Of a DNA stretch of 64,000 nucleotides, positions 18,464 to 27,229 are shown one piece after another. Below the pieces are notes generated by a model, which made no database searches, was not told the DNA's origin, and worked only from the letters and a program-made list of their open reading frames with translations. The stretch is taken from positions 2,371,001 to 2,435,000 of the forward strand of contig NZ_CP033040.1 in the NCBI RefSeq assembly GCF_004293625.1. Direction: 5' to 3'. Each line of letters starts with the position of its first letter. Position 1 is the first letter of the stretch. The translations under genes were made by a program, and so were the position numbers. The DNA comes from Thiomicrorhabdus indica (GTDB lineage Bacteria > Pseudomonadota > Gammaproteobacteria > Thiomicrospirales > Thiomicrospiraceae).

Positions 18464-19585
18464 ATGTATTATCACGGACGTAGCCATTTTGAGCATGGCG
18501 AATCAACTGCAACAGGAATTCTAATCACAAACCTTGGAACCCCTGATGCGCCAACCAAACAAGCACTAAAACCCTACTTGAAAGAATTCTTGGAAGATCC
18601 TCGTGTTGTTGAACCACCACCAGCTCGATGGTTATGGAAACTTATCCTGAATGGCATCATTTTGAATACCCGGCCGGCGAAATCTGCCGAAGCTTATGAA
18701 ACCGTCTGGAACTCAGAAGGCGAAGGGGCACCACTTCTGAGAATTACTGAACGCCAACTTGCCGCCATTGAAGAACGAGTTCGCCCTCACTTTAGTGGCC
18801 GTGTGGAATTTGCTTTAGGTATGCGATATGGCAACCCTTCCATTGCATCGGCTTTACGAGAGCTTCATGAAAAAGGCTGCCAAAGAATCTTAGTATTGCC
18901 TCTTTATCCTCAATATGCAGGAGCCACCACTGCATCAACGCTAGATGCCGTCTCTGCAGAACTGCAAACTTGGCGCTGGGTACCGGAACTACGATTTGTT
19001 CGTAACTACCATCGCCACCCTGGCTACATTAAAGCTTTAGCCAATAGTATTCGTGAATATCAAGCAGAACACGGCAAACCTGAATTACTCGTCATGTCAT
19101 ATCACGGTGTGCCACAACGCTATTTAGATAATGGCGATCCTTATCACTGTGAGTGCCACATCACGTCTCGATTAGTTGCTGATGAACTTGGGCTAAACAA
19201 AGATGAATATCGAGTGACCTTCCAATCTTTATTCGGAAAAGAAGAGTGGATTAAACCATATACCGATGCAACGATGAAAGCTCTTCCAACAGAGGAAGGG
19301 ATTAAAAATGTGCAAGTCATTTGCCCTGGATTCTCTGCTGACTGTTTGGAGACTATTGAAGAAATTGGGGAAGAAAACCGCGAATACTTTGAAGAGCATG
19401 GTGGCGAAAGTTTTGGCTATATTAAATGCCTGAACGACCGAGCGGATCATGCAGACGCATTGGCTGATTTAATTTTGCAGCATACGCAAGGTTGGTATGA
19501 AAGAGAAGGCTTTGATGCACAAGCAGACGAAGCTGAACGCGCGACAGTGAAAGCCAATGCCAAAGCCCTCGGGTGTCCTTATTGA
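18464..19585 (+). CDS. hemH: Ferrochelatase
   Basis: This enzyme inserts Fe2+ into protoporphyrin IX, the last step of protoheme synthesis. The 373-residue reading from ATG 18464 is preferred because CGGAG sits just upstream. A frame-compatible ATG at 18404 would place the start inside the promoter. Family landmarks are ILITNLGTPD near the N-terminus, VLPLYPQYAGATT, the metal-binding His in SYHGVPQRY (near 214), SLFGKEEWIKPYTD and CPGFSADCLETIEEI with the conserved Glu residues. A CCGGCCGG site lies in the gene at 18670. It is convergent with the DUF523/DUF1722 gene. Confidence 0.95.
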   Translation: MYYHGRSHFEHGESTATGILITNLGTPDAPTKQALKPYLKEFLEDPRVVEPPPARWLWKLILNGIILNTRPAKSAEAYETVWNSEGEGAPLLRITERQLAAIEERVRPHFSGRVEFALGMRYGNPSIASALRELHEKGCQRILVLPLYPQYAGATTASTLDAVSAELQTWRWVPELRFVRNYHRHPGYIKALANSIREYQAEHGKPELLVMSYHGVPQRYLDNGDPYHCECHITSRLVADELGLNKDEYRVTFQSLFGKEEWIKPYTDATMKALPTEEGIKNVQVICPGFSADCLETIEEIGEENREYFEEHGGESFGYIKCLNDRADHADALADLILQHTQGWYEREGFDAQADEAERATVKANAKALGCPY

Positions 19586-19625
19586 AAGACTCACTTAGAA
19601 AAGAACGGCAAGACCAATAAAAAAC

Positions 19626-19660
19626 ACACCGGCCGGTTTATTTTTACCGGCCGGTGTTTT
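19626..19660. terminator. Bidirectional terminator built from paired ACCGGCCGGT
   Basis: ACCGGCCGGT at 19628-19637 and 19646-19655 forms a long perfect stem (cacaccggccggt paired with accggccggtgt) around a loop of eight T-rich bases, followed by GTTTTT. It lies between convergent hemH and the DUF523/DUF1722 gene. Confidence 0.9.
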
Positions 19661-19679
19661 TCTATAACGTTTCTTTAGC

Positions 19680-20672
19680 TTAACGATATGCCGTTGTTTT
19701 GGAACGCAATGCTAGCTCTGAAGGATATGGATGGATTATCCACTGGGTTTCCAAATACTCAGAGCCATAGTGATTAATAAACTGCTCCAAAAGTTTCATA
19801 ACACTGATAAATGGCACAATCCCTTTTCGAAACTCTTCCAATGTTTCAGTAAACAACTGCTTTTCTGCTGGCGTCACCTGATCTTTAAAATAGCCATACA
19901 TATGCTGCATCACATTGACCATTTTGCCTTTAGACGCTCTCTCCTGTAACAAAATATTGAGTGCTTTTTCATAAGCCTCAAGCTGTTCTGTCAAATTCTC
20001 TTTTGTCGTCTTAGCAACGATTTTGCCCATTTCACGATATAGCTGCTCATCTTTGGAAAGCAACAAATACTTATGATCACGGTGAAACTCCTGAAACGCT
20101 TTGATTTTCGGCGCCTCATTCATCTGCTCTACAAACTCTCGCCAACGCGCTTTGGTAAACAAGTTCAACATGAAATTTTCCCGCAACCACGCATCTTGCA
20201 AACGACCTTCTTCTTCCACAAACAAATTTGGAATGCGTTGCTGTAAATTTTTAGTAAACAACCCTTGATCCATTGGATCTTGAGAACCAAACCATTCTCC
20301 CGTCGGACGGTAAACTTTAATTCGTTCCAAACCACAGCTTGGAGAGCGAGATTTCACCACCGCGCCATCTAAATTTTGTTTTTCCAGAAAGTCGATTTTT
20401 TTATCTGTATAGGATTGCAAGCCTTCCGTGTAATCGGTTCCGGATTTAGGCCCAATGACTCGAATTTGATTTTCAACATCCACCAGTCGAATCGTTTCAC
20501 GTGGAGTTCCCATTACAGCCGCCTCAGGACAAAAGCGGAAAAAATCCGCATATTTCGACAACTCATATCGCACAAAATCATACTGTGCGTGCCCACCGTT
20601 ATAACGGCATTCAGACCCATATAAACAATCGGATAAAGCGATACGTAAACGCGGAAATTCAGGCTTTTTCAT
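19680..20672 (-). CDS. DUF523-DUF1722 (YbgA-like) fusion protein
   Basis: This 330-residue protein has an N-terminal DUF523 domain (about 8-150) with Cys-containing motifs SDCLYGSECRYNGG and SRSPSCG, and a C-terminal DUF1722/YbgA helical domain (about 190-315, with FHRDHKYLLL and MQHMYGYFK). DUF523 is related to thiouracil desulfurases, where three cysteines bind an Fe-S cluster, so these Cys residues may do the same. No catalytic activity is established for the fusion. It lies downstream of folM in the same orientation, a pairing common in light- or pterin-linked clusters of gammaproteobacteria. It carries a normal AGAG ribosome-binding site. Confidence 0.85.
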   Translation of the reverse strand: MKKPEFPRLRIALSDCLYGSECRYNGGHAQYDFVRYELSKYADFFRFCPEAAVMGTPRETIRLVDVENQIRVIGPKSGTDYTEGLQSYTDKKIDFLEKQNLDGAVVKSRSPSCGLERIKVYRPTGEWFGSQDPMDQGLFTKNLQQRIPNLFVEEEGRLQDAWLRENFMLNLFTKARWREFVEQMNEAPKIKAFQEFHRDHKYLLLSKDEQLYREMGKIVAKTTKENLTEQLEAYEKALNILLQERASKGKMVNVMQHMYGYFKDQVTPAEKQLFTETLEEFRKGIVPFISVMKLLEQFINHYGSEYLETQWIIHPYPSELALRSKTTAYR

Positions 20673-20785
20673 TCTTTTCTCTCACTTTCTACCGGTAGGT
20701 AACCATTAATTTTGCATTGAGTTATTTACAACCACTTTCAGAAATTTTTTTTATGACAAACGAACATCCTCATAAGGCATTCAAC

Positions 20786-21502
20786 TTAGGCCAAACGCAC
20801 ACCACCATCCACAGGTAAACTTACTCCTGTTACATAATCATTATTCATCAATGATTGAATAGCTTGCCAAATCACGACAGCCCCAGGCTCATGCGGCAAA
20901 AGTTGTTCGTTTAAGCGTTTGGAACGATAAGCCTGAGAATCATCAGGATGAAACATCAACAACCCTGGAGCAATACTATTCACCTTAACTTTTGGCGCAA
21001 CCTGAATCGCAAAGCTTTTAGTTAAATTTTCCAATCCTGCCTTAGTCGATAAATACGCTGAGTATTGCCCACTTCCCATAGTCACTCGACTATCTGTTAA
21101 ATGAACAATGTCAGATTTCTCTTCGGAGCAAGAATATAACAACGGCTTAAACGCAAAATTTAAATACCAAGGCACTTGTTGGTGTAATGTCACCATCTGT
21201 TCGAATAATTCAGGTGTTTTTGTGACTCGCTCATCATCCGCCCATATAGATGCATTATGAACAAGTAATCTCAAGCTTTTAACCTGTTTCAGAAACGCTT
21301 GAACAAACTGAAAGAGTTCATCTTTATCTGTTAAATCGACTTGAAACACTAAAGCGCCTAAATTTTTTAATCGCTTAATTTCTGGACATTGGGTGCGATA
21401 CGTCACTATCACCGGATAATCTGTTCGGGTTAAAAACTTTTCTGCCAAAAACAATCCCACTCTTCGGGACGCGCCAGTAATCAATACCGCATTTTCTAAC
21501 AT
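20786..21502 (-). CDS. folM: Dihydromonapterin reductase / alternative dihydrofolate reductase
   Basis: This 238-residue short-chain dehydrogenase has the FolM-type cofactor loop TGASRRVG at residues 9-16 and the catalytic Tyr/Lys in YSAYLSTKAG. Its C-terminal VTGVSLPVDGGVRL is typical. FolM reduces dihydromonapterin, and weakly dihydrofolate, with NADPH. The SRR motif in the loop distinguishes FolM from generic SDRs. FolE2 is encoded 4 kb away, giving a pterin theme. The ribosome-binding site AAAGGA precedes the ATG. It diverges from the TIGR01777 gene across a promoter containing the ATACAA repeat. Confidence 0.85.
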   Translation of the reverse strand: MLENAVLITGASRRVGLFLAEKFLTRTDYPVIVTYRTQCPEIKRLKNLGALVFQVDLTDKDELFQFVQAFLKQVKSLRLLVHNASIWADDERVTKTPELFEQMVTLHQQVPWYLNFAFKPLLYSCSEEKSDIVHLTDSRVTMGSGQYSAYLSTKAGLENLTKSFAIQVAPKVKVNSIAPGLLMFHPDDSQAYRSKRLNEQLLPHEPGAVVIWQAIQSLMNNDYVTGVSLPVDGGVRLA

Positions 21503-21540
21503 TGAAAATTCCTTTAAAACGACGATTTAACCAAAGCAAC

Positions 21541-21575
21541 TGTACACATTATTATACAAACCCTATACAATAGAG
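21541..21575. promoter_or_regulatory. folM / TIGR01777 intergenic operator-like repeat
   Basis: ATACAA at 21554-21559 and 21565-21570, spaced 11 bp, reproduces the hemH promoter motif almost exactly (atacaaaccctatacaat versus atacaaaacctatacaat). The region lies between the divergent folM and TIGR01777 genes and can serve both. TACAAT at 21566-21571 may double as a plus-strand -10. Confidence 0.5.
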
Positions 21576-21629
21576 TTTAATGATTTTTAAGATCATGACT
21601 TTGCCAAAGTCTGAATTGTTGAGGTAATT

Positions 21630-22490
21630 ATGAATATTTGCATCCTCGGTGGAACCGGCCTCGTCGGACAAGCCTTAAAACAACAACTTTCTAAGCAACA
21701 CAAAGTTAACACTTATGGCAGAAGTGCCTTTGACTCTGAAGACACTCTACTGCAAAGCATTCGTGGAGCACAACTGATTATTTTTTTAAGCGGTGCAAAT
21801 ATTGGCCAACGCTGGAATAAAACCTACAAACAAGAACTCTGGGATAGCCGTGTCAAAACAGCCAAAATGCTCAGTACCGCAATTAAAAAATTGGAAACAC
21901 CGCCTCAACGCATCTTCAGCGCCTCTGCCATTGGCTTTTATCCAGAGAACCATTGCGACCAGCCTCTAGATGAAAACGATACACAACCAGGAACAGGATT
22001 TTTAGCCGACTTATCACTTGCTTGGGAAGATGCTGCCAAAACTTTTTGCCCTTCAGACAAGCTCGTAATCACCCGTTTTGGTGTCGTGCTCGATAAATCT
22101 CAAGGCGCACTTTCAAAGATGTTGCCGGCTTTCAAATTAGGCCTAGGCGGTCCAGTCGCTGGCGGTAATCAATGTTTTAGCTGGGTCCATATTGATGACT
22201 TAGTCAACGCTTTTGAATTTCTAATCGCCAACCGAAAATTACAAGGGGTATTCAATATAACCTCACCCAATCCACTGACACAGCACAACTTTGCAAAAGC
22301 CCTTGCAAATACCCTTAACCGGCCATGTTTTTTACCACTACCGCTCTGGCAACTCAAACTCATGTTTGGGGAAGGAGCACAAGTTCTAACCCACAGCTCA
22401 GCTGTAGTACCAACTCGACTGCAAGAGCAGGGATTCCAATTCCTCTATCCAAATGCAACGCAAGCCCTACAAAACTTACTCAAAACATGA
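21630..22490 (+). CDS. TIGR01777-family NAD(P)-binding epimerase-like protein
   Basis: This 286-residue extended-SDR protein (E. coli YfcH type) has the N-terminal Rossmann motif ILGGTGLVGQ at residues 4-13, the family segment LSGANIGQRWNKTYKQEL, the SASAIGFYP region and a C-terminal DUF1731-like part ending in a leucine-rich helix (ATQALQNLLKT). The reaction is unknown. A GAGGT ribosome-binding site precedes the start. It follows the shared ATACAA promoter, so it may be co-regulated with hemH and folM. Confidence 0.85.
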   Translation: MNICILGGTGLVGQALKQQLSKQHKVNTYGRSAFDSEDTLLQSIRGAQLIIFLSGANIGQRWNKTYKQELWDSRVKTAKMLSTAIKKLETPPQRIFSASAIGFYPENHCDQPLDENDTQPGTGFLADLSLAWEDAAKTFCPSDKLVITRFGVVLDKSQGALSKMLPAFKLGLGGPVAGGNQCFSWVHIDDLVNAFEFLIANRKLQGVFNITSPNPLTQHNFAKALANTLNRPCFLPLPLWQLKLMFGEGAQVLTHSSAVVPTRLQEQGFQFLYPNATQALQNLLKT

Positions 22491-22582
22491 AAAAAATCTT
22501 AACCTATGAGAATTGTCTCCTATAGAGGCCAATTATTTTTTATAATATTCGGCTTCTAAATTTATAGAGACTTTGCTCAGAA

Positions 22583-23929
22583 ATGGAAAATCGAAATCTT
22601 GATGTGGCTATTGTCGGTGGCGGAATCAGTGGTTCAGCACTTGCTTACATGCTTTCAAAATATTCAGATGTTAAAACCATCGGCATTCTTGAAAAGTATG
22701 AAACTCTGTCCCCTCTCAACTCCAATGCACGTGCAAACAGCCAGACACTTCACTGTGGTGACATCGAGACTAACTACACTCTTGAAAAAGCCAAGTTGGT
22801 GAAAAAACAAGCCAACATGGTGGTTCATTTCGCCGACCAAGTTGAAAAAAATGATTTTCTCTATAAATTCCCCAAAATGATTCTAGCCGTTGGCGACGAA
22901 GAGTGCGAACGCCTTGAAAAACGTCATCATGATTTTGCTGAAGACTTCCCTTACATGGAACTCTGGGATGCCGACAAAATTGCTGAAGTTGAACCCGCAG
23001 TTGCGTTAAAAGACGGAAAACCGCGTCCAGAAAAAATCTTAGCCTCCGGTTGCACGAATGAATACTCCGCCGTCAACTACGGCAATATGTCTAAGGCTTT
23101 AATTGCTGAAGCCCGCAAAGGTTCGGCTAATTTAAAAGTTTCTCTAAGCACCAAAGTCCAAAACATCCGTAAAACGGTCGAAGGTTATGAGTTAGATACC
23201 AACCAAGGTACCTTCAAAGCAAAATTTGTGGTGGTTTCTGCTGGGGGGCATAGTTTATTACTGGCCAACCAAGTGGGCTATGGTTTAGACATGTCCATTT
23301 TGCCTATGGCAGGAAGTTTCTACTACGTACCAAAAATGCTCAATGGTAAGGTTTATACCATGCAAAACGACAAACTGCCTTTTGCTGCATTACACGGAGA
23401 CCCTGATCTAGTCGAACTGAGCAAAACACGTATTGGACCTACCGCTTTGGTACTTCCAAAATTAGAACGTTACACCGGTGGAACCTATCTCGATTTCTGG
23501 AAATCTCTCAAACTTGATCGCAAAGTCATTAAAGTTTTCTGGGATTTAATGAAAGACAAAACCATTCGTAACTATATTTTCCGTAACTTTGCTTTTGAAA
23601 TCCCATGGTTACGCAGACGCCTTTTTGCTAAAGATGTTCAAAAGTTTTTACCTGATGTAAAACCGCAAGATTTGGAATATGCATCTGGCATTGGCGGTCT
23701 TCGCCCACAAGTCATTGACAAAACCACCATGCAATTGAAACTTGGTGAAGCGAGCATTGTGCCTGAAAATGAAAACCTAATTTTCAATATGACCCCCTCA
23801 CCTGGAGCAACCACTTGTTTAGGAAACGCCTATCGCGATGCCAAAATAGTCTGTGAGAGATTAGGAGTCCCTATTAAACGCCAAAAGATTGTCGATGATT
23901 TACTCGGTGGAGAAGACCTCCCCGACTAA
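22583..23929 (+). CDS. mqo: FAD-dependent oxidoreductase, malate:quinone oxidoreductase-like
   Basis: This 448-residue flavoprotein has the dinucleotide motif VGGGISGSALAYML (11-24), an Mqo-like segment LSPLNSNARANSQTLHCGDI after the first fold, VVSAGGHSLLLANQ in the middle and a C-terminal MTPSPGATTCLGNAYRDA, which matches the SPGAS region of Mqo. Mqo passes electrons from malate to quinone at the membrane. The length is shorter than classical Mqo (about 490-500), and L-2-hydroxyglutarate oxidase-like relatives are an alternative. An Mqo in place of NAD malate dehydrogenase is reported for Thiomicrospira-type sulfur oxidisers. The general family is sure, the substrate is less so. Confidence 0.65.
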   Translation: MENRNLDVAIVGGGISGSALAYMLSKYSDVKTIGILEKYETLSPLNSNARANSQTLHCGDIETNYTLEKAKLVKKQANMVVHFADQVEKNDFLYKFPKMILAVGDEECERLEKRHHDFAEDFPYMELWDADKIAEVEPAVALKDGKPRPEKILASGCTNEYSAVNYGNMSKALIAEARKGSANLKVSLSTKVQNIRKTVEGYELDTNQGTFKAKFVVVSAGGHSLLLANQVGYGLDMSILPMAGSFYYVPKMLNGKVYTMQNDKLPFAALHGDPDLVELSKTRIGPTALVLPKLERYTGGTYLDFWKSLKLDRKVIKVFWDLMKDKTIRNYIFRNFAFEIPWLRRRLFAKDVQKFLPDVKPQDLEYASGIGGLRPQVIDKTTMQLKLGEASIVPENENLIFNMTPSPGATTCLGNAYRDAKIVCERLGVPIKRQKIVDDLLGGEDLPD

Positions 23930-23963
23930 ATCCTGTTAGAACATTCCATTCAACTCAAAGAGC

Positions 23964-23973
23964 ACCGGCCGGT
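23964..23973. repeat. Single intergenic ACCGGCCGGT
   Basis: One perfect copy lies between the Mqo-like gene and the CobW-family gene. Flanking tcaaagagc and ggaattctttga form an outer imperfect inverted repeat (ctcaaagagc ... ctttgag), so the palindrome sits in the centre of a larger dyad at about 23953-23995 that could act as a terminator. Confidence 0.6.
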
Positions 23974-24013
23974 TACAAAAGGAATTCTTTGAGTTGTAAA
24001 CAAAAGAGTTTAT

Positions 24014-25171
24014 ATGGCAGATATTTCATCTACGTCAGTACAAAAACCGCTCATCCTAACCGCGTCTCGTCCAAAATCAAAAGAAACCTCTTCAAAGAAT
24101 CCCATACCAACCTATTTAATAACCGGCTTACTTGGCAGCGGCAAAACAACCACCCTCTTAGAACTGCTCAAGCAAAAACCCAAAAATGAAATCTGGGGCA
24201 TCTTAATCAATGAATTTGGTGAAATCAGTCTTGATGACAAGCTACTGCAAGCAGCTGAAATTCAAAATGTCATTATCACCACCGTTCAAGGCGGTTGCAT
24301 TTGTTGCACTGCAGGCCATCAGCTCAGCCAAGCTATTCAAAACTTTATCAACCAACAGAAACAACTTGATAAACTCTGGATTGAACCGACTGGTTTAGGG
24401 CACCCGGCCGGTATAATTGACACCTTAAACCAGACACCGCAAGTTCAATTAAGAACCACTTTAGCCACATTAACGCCAAAACAATTAACACCAGAACGCT
24501 GGCAAAAATCTGCCGTCATGCGCGATATTGCGAATTTGAGTGATATTATCTTGCTCACCCAGACAGACCTTGCCTCAAAAGAAGAGGTACAACAAGCTCT
24601 GAAAATCGTTGAACAGCTCTACCCAAAAAAAACTAAAGTTTGGTACAGCTATGATGCACTCAATTTACAAACCTTGATTGAGTTGCCGCCTATTGCATTT
24701 AAAATTCGCGAAAGTTCACATTTGGACCAACCCTTACAGACTCTCCAACTACATTCAAACCACCATCAACTTCAAAACATTTCGGTGCAACTTAGTGCCC
24801 GCTCAAAACAAATACTTGCTCTTGGACTCTCTTTTGACAGCAGAACTCAATTCAATCGCGTGCAACTTAAAAACTTTTTTAACCAACACTCAGAACAACT
24901 TATTCGAGCGAAAGGATTGGTTCGAACAGGAAAGAACTGGCAACTTTTACAATGGCAAGGATCACAACTTTCCCTCTCAGATTTTGCGTGGCGACAAGAT
25001 AGTCGAATTGAACTACTGCTCAATCCAGAAGTCAGCTCACCTTTCTATCTAACCTCTGAAACAGAGCCCTCAACGCTTGAAAACAAAACACACACCAATC
25101 ATTCGGAAAACGAATTACCGGCCGGTATTCTTTCTTTACTGAAATCATTTTTAGATTGCATACATTCTTGA
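24014..25171 (+). CDS. CobW/COG0523-family metallochaperone GTPase
   Basis: This 385-residue G3E GTPase has a P-loop GLLGSGKTTTLLE at 38-50, the Mg-binding NEFGEISLD segment and the hallmark metal-binding GGCICCTAGH near residue 95 (CxCC). The C-terminal half matches the CobW_C domain loosely. COG0523 proteins deliver Zn2+ or other metals using GTP hydrolysis. The next gene, folE2, encodes the metal-promiscuous GTP cyclohydrolase that replaces zinc-dependent FolE, so a zinc-economy role is plausible. No Zur-like box was seen in the spacer. Two CCGGCCGG sites (24404, 25118) lie in the gene and both read Pro-Ala-Gly. Confidence 0.85.
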   Translation: MADISSTSVQKPLILTASRPKSKETSSKNPIPTYLITGLLGSGKTTTLLELLKQKPKNEIWGILINEFGEISLDDKLLQAAEIQNVIITTVQGGCICCTAGHQLSQAIQNFINQQKQLDKLWIEPTGLGHPAGIIDTLNQTPQVQLRTTLATLTPKQLTPERWQKSAVMRDIANLSDIILLTQTDLASKEEVQQALKIVEQLYPKKTKVWYSYDALNLQTLIELPPIAFKIRESSHLDQPLQTLQLHSNHHQLQNISVQLSARSKQILALGLSFDSRTQFNRVQLKNFFNQHSEQLIRAKGLVRTGKNWQLLQWQGSQLSLSDFAWRQDSRIELLLNPEVSSPFYLTSETEPSTLENKTHTNHSENELPAGILSLLKSFLDCIHS

Positions 25172-25339
25172 TAGTAAATACCTATTAACAAAATTGAATA
25201 TTACTGCATTGCATGCAAAAAAGTTTGATAAACTCGGTTGCTATTTTAAAAATTGCAAAGTCGGCCAGCGCCTAAAGAATTCTTTTTTAGTTTCTTAAGG
25301 CTCATAAACGCCCTCTTTTACAAAGTCGAAGGAAATTGC

Positions 25340-26293
25340 ATGACAAAGAACATGCCCGATATCGCTTGTCAGCCGCACCAAGGCCCACAAGGAAAACTCA
25401 ACTGGGTCGGAATGAGCGGCATTGAACTGCCAGTTTTAGTCCAACAAGGAACGGATAAATCTCAAACCGTTCGCCTATCCTCACTCACCCAAGCCTATGT
25501 CAATCTAAATGATCCATTAAGCAAAGGCATTCATATGTCGCGCTTATATCTTTTATTGGATCAAATGGCGACTCAAGAAGCTTTAACACCTAAACGCGTT
25601 GAAGAAATTTTAAGTAAATTCATTGAGTCTCATGTTGATCTAAGCACTAACGCATTTGTTGAATTCAAATTTGACTACTATGAACGCCGTAACTCATTGA
25701 AAAGCTCAAACAGTGGTTGGAAACATTACCCTACAACCATTCGTGGTGAAATGCGAGAGGGTGAATTCAGCTGTGAAGTATCCATTGAAGTGCCTTATTC
25801 ATCAACATGCCCATGTTCAGCCGCACTGTCTCGTCAATTGATTCAGGAAGCTTTCCAAGCCCAATTTGATGGCAAGCAGGTTAACTACGATGAGGTCATG
25901 CAATGGCTTGGTACACCAGAAGGCATTTGTGCTACGCCACACAGCCAACGTTCGTATGCTCAAGTAAAGGTTAAAGTTAACAATCAAGACACCTTGGTTT
26001 TATCTGATCTCATTAATGACATCGAAAATGCTTTACAAACACCTGTTCAAGCCGCCGTTAAACGGGAAGATGAACAGGAATTTGCACGCTTGAATGCATC
26101 AAATCTAATGTTCTGCGAGGATGCCTCACGTCGTCTGCAAACAGCATTAGATGAACGAGATCATTACTTAGACTTCTGGGTACGTGTAAACCACCTTGAA
26201 AGTTTACACCCTCACGATGCTGTGGCGATTGTTACCAAAGGCATAGACGGAGGTTATTCCGACGAACCGAACTTCATGGATCCCATGAAATAG
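25340..26293 (+). CDS. folE2: GTP cyclohydrolase I type 2 (FolE2)
   Basis: FolE2 converts GTP to 7,8-dihydroneopterin triphosphate, the first step of folate and monapterin synthesis, and works with Mn2+ or Fe2+ when zinc is short. The start chosen is the ATG at 25340, with AAGGAAA six bases upstream, giving 317 residues. An in-frame ATG at 25253 adds an unconserved leader. Diagnostic parts are VEFKFDYYERRNSLKS, the catalytic Cys in YSSTCPCSAALSRQ near residue 157 and EGICATPHSQRSYA. The CobW-family gene lies upstream. FolM in the same neighbourhood uses a product of this branch. Confidence 0.94.
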   Translation: MTKNMPDIACQPHQGPQGKLNWVGMSGIELPVLVQQGTDKSQTVRLSSLTQAYVNLNDPLSKGIHMSRLYLLLDQMATQEALTPKRVEEILSKFIESHVDLSTNAFVEFKFDYYERRNSLKSSNSGWKHYPTTIRGEMREGEFSCEVSIEVPYSSTCPCSAALSRQLIQEAFQAQFDGKQVNYDEVMQWLGTPEGICATPHSQRSYAQVKVKVNNQDTLVLSDLINDIENALQTPVQAAVKREDEQEFARLNASNLMFCEDASRRLQTALDERDHYLDFWVRVNHLESLHPHDAVAIVTKGIDGGYSDEPNFMDPMK

Positions 26294-26378
26294 TCTTTGG
26301 TGATATAAACCTCATCCGGTCATAAAAAACTTTCATTGAATTTGCATAAACTCAGTGAAAGACTCAGACAAAATAAAG

Positions 26379-26425
26379 GCTCTAAGATTATTTAGTCGAC
26401 TCTGAATAATCTTAGAGCTTTTTTT
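26379..26425 (+). terminator. Strong terminator after folE2 carrying a MITE-end sequence
   Basis: A perfect 14-bp stem (GCTCTAAGATTATT / AATAATCTTAGAGC) is followed by TTTTTTT. The loop plus the start of the right arm, TAGTCGACTCTGAATAA (26393-26409), matches the terminal repeat of the element at 39883-40150. Confidence 0.9.
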
Positions 26426-26453
26426 ATTCTTAAGTAACACTCTGGAAGTCTTT

Positions 26454-27203
26454 ATGTTGTCACTAAACCATTTCCTTGTCTTCAAGTTTCAAATACTGTT
26501 CACAATCGTTTTCTTCAGTCTTCTCACAACACCTTTCTCACTTCAAGCGGGACAAGAGAGTGATTTTGAAAATAGCCACTGGCCGAAAGACGCTTGGTTT
26601 TTAGAATATGAATATGATGACTTCAGTGATGAAATTGAGTTCGCGAATCTTATTTATTTACCGCAAGACTTCTTAACCGAAAAAGCTTTTTTACTTAGAT
26701 GCCAACCTTACTTCACCAATGTCAATGTCGCATTTTTAGAGGATGAAAGCACAATCCAAGAAGACGGTAAATATCATAATGACTCCAAGAAATACGCAAA
26801 ACACGGTTTTGTTTACGATGAAAAACGACCTATTCGCTTGGCAGTCAATGACAAAACCTATCAGGATCAAGTGAGCGTTGGCGGCCAAAACCGAAACCTT
26901 TCAAAATGGCTAAAGCCGCTAAACCAAACCTTACCGGCCGGTTCTTTGCAGATGCGATTTTTTAGTAGCATCGTCTATGACAATATTCCAGAATTCACCA
27001 GCAATCGGAACAATGATTTAAGCCGCGCTTTTCACCAAGCCATTAACAAAGGACTCAAAGAAAATAGCAATATCAACTTTCGTTTAGATATGCCAAACAA
27101 TATTACTCATGAATTTAAATTAAACCTCCAGCGCCTAAAAGCGTTTGCACCACCTGAAGTACTTGAATTTTGCTTTACCGGAAGAAAATTACGAGAAGAC
27201 TGA
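26454..27203 (+). CDS. Predicted secreted protein of unknown function
   Basis: This 249-residue protein has a signal peptide (hydrophobic core about residues 10-28, cleavage probably after SLQA) and an acidic mature part (WPKDAWFLEYEYDDFSDEIEF). I recognise no domain. Two cysteines (near residue 84 in LLRCQPYF and near 241 in LEFCFTG) could form one disulfide. An ACCGGCCGGT site at 26933-26942 is translated as LPAGS. A GGAAG ribosome-binding site precedes the start. It has its own upstream terminator and convergent downstream gene, so it is probably monocistronic. Confidence 0.7.
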   Translation: MLSLNHFLVFKFQILFTIVFFSLLTTPFSLQAGQESDFENSHWPKDAWFLEYEYDDFSDEIEFANLIYLPQDFLTEKAFLLRCQPYFTNVNVAFLEDESTIQEDGKYHNDSKKYAKHGFVYDEKRPIRLAVNDKTYQDQVSVGGQNRNLSKWLKPLNQTLPAGSLQMRFFSSIVYDNIPEFTSNRNNDLSRAFHQAINKGLKENSNINFRLDMPNNITHEFKLNLQRLKAFAPPEVLEFCFTGRKLRED

Positions 27204-27229
27204 ATGAAATAAAACAGCCCTCCAATATG

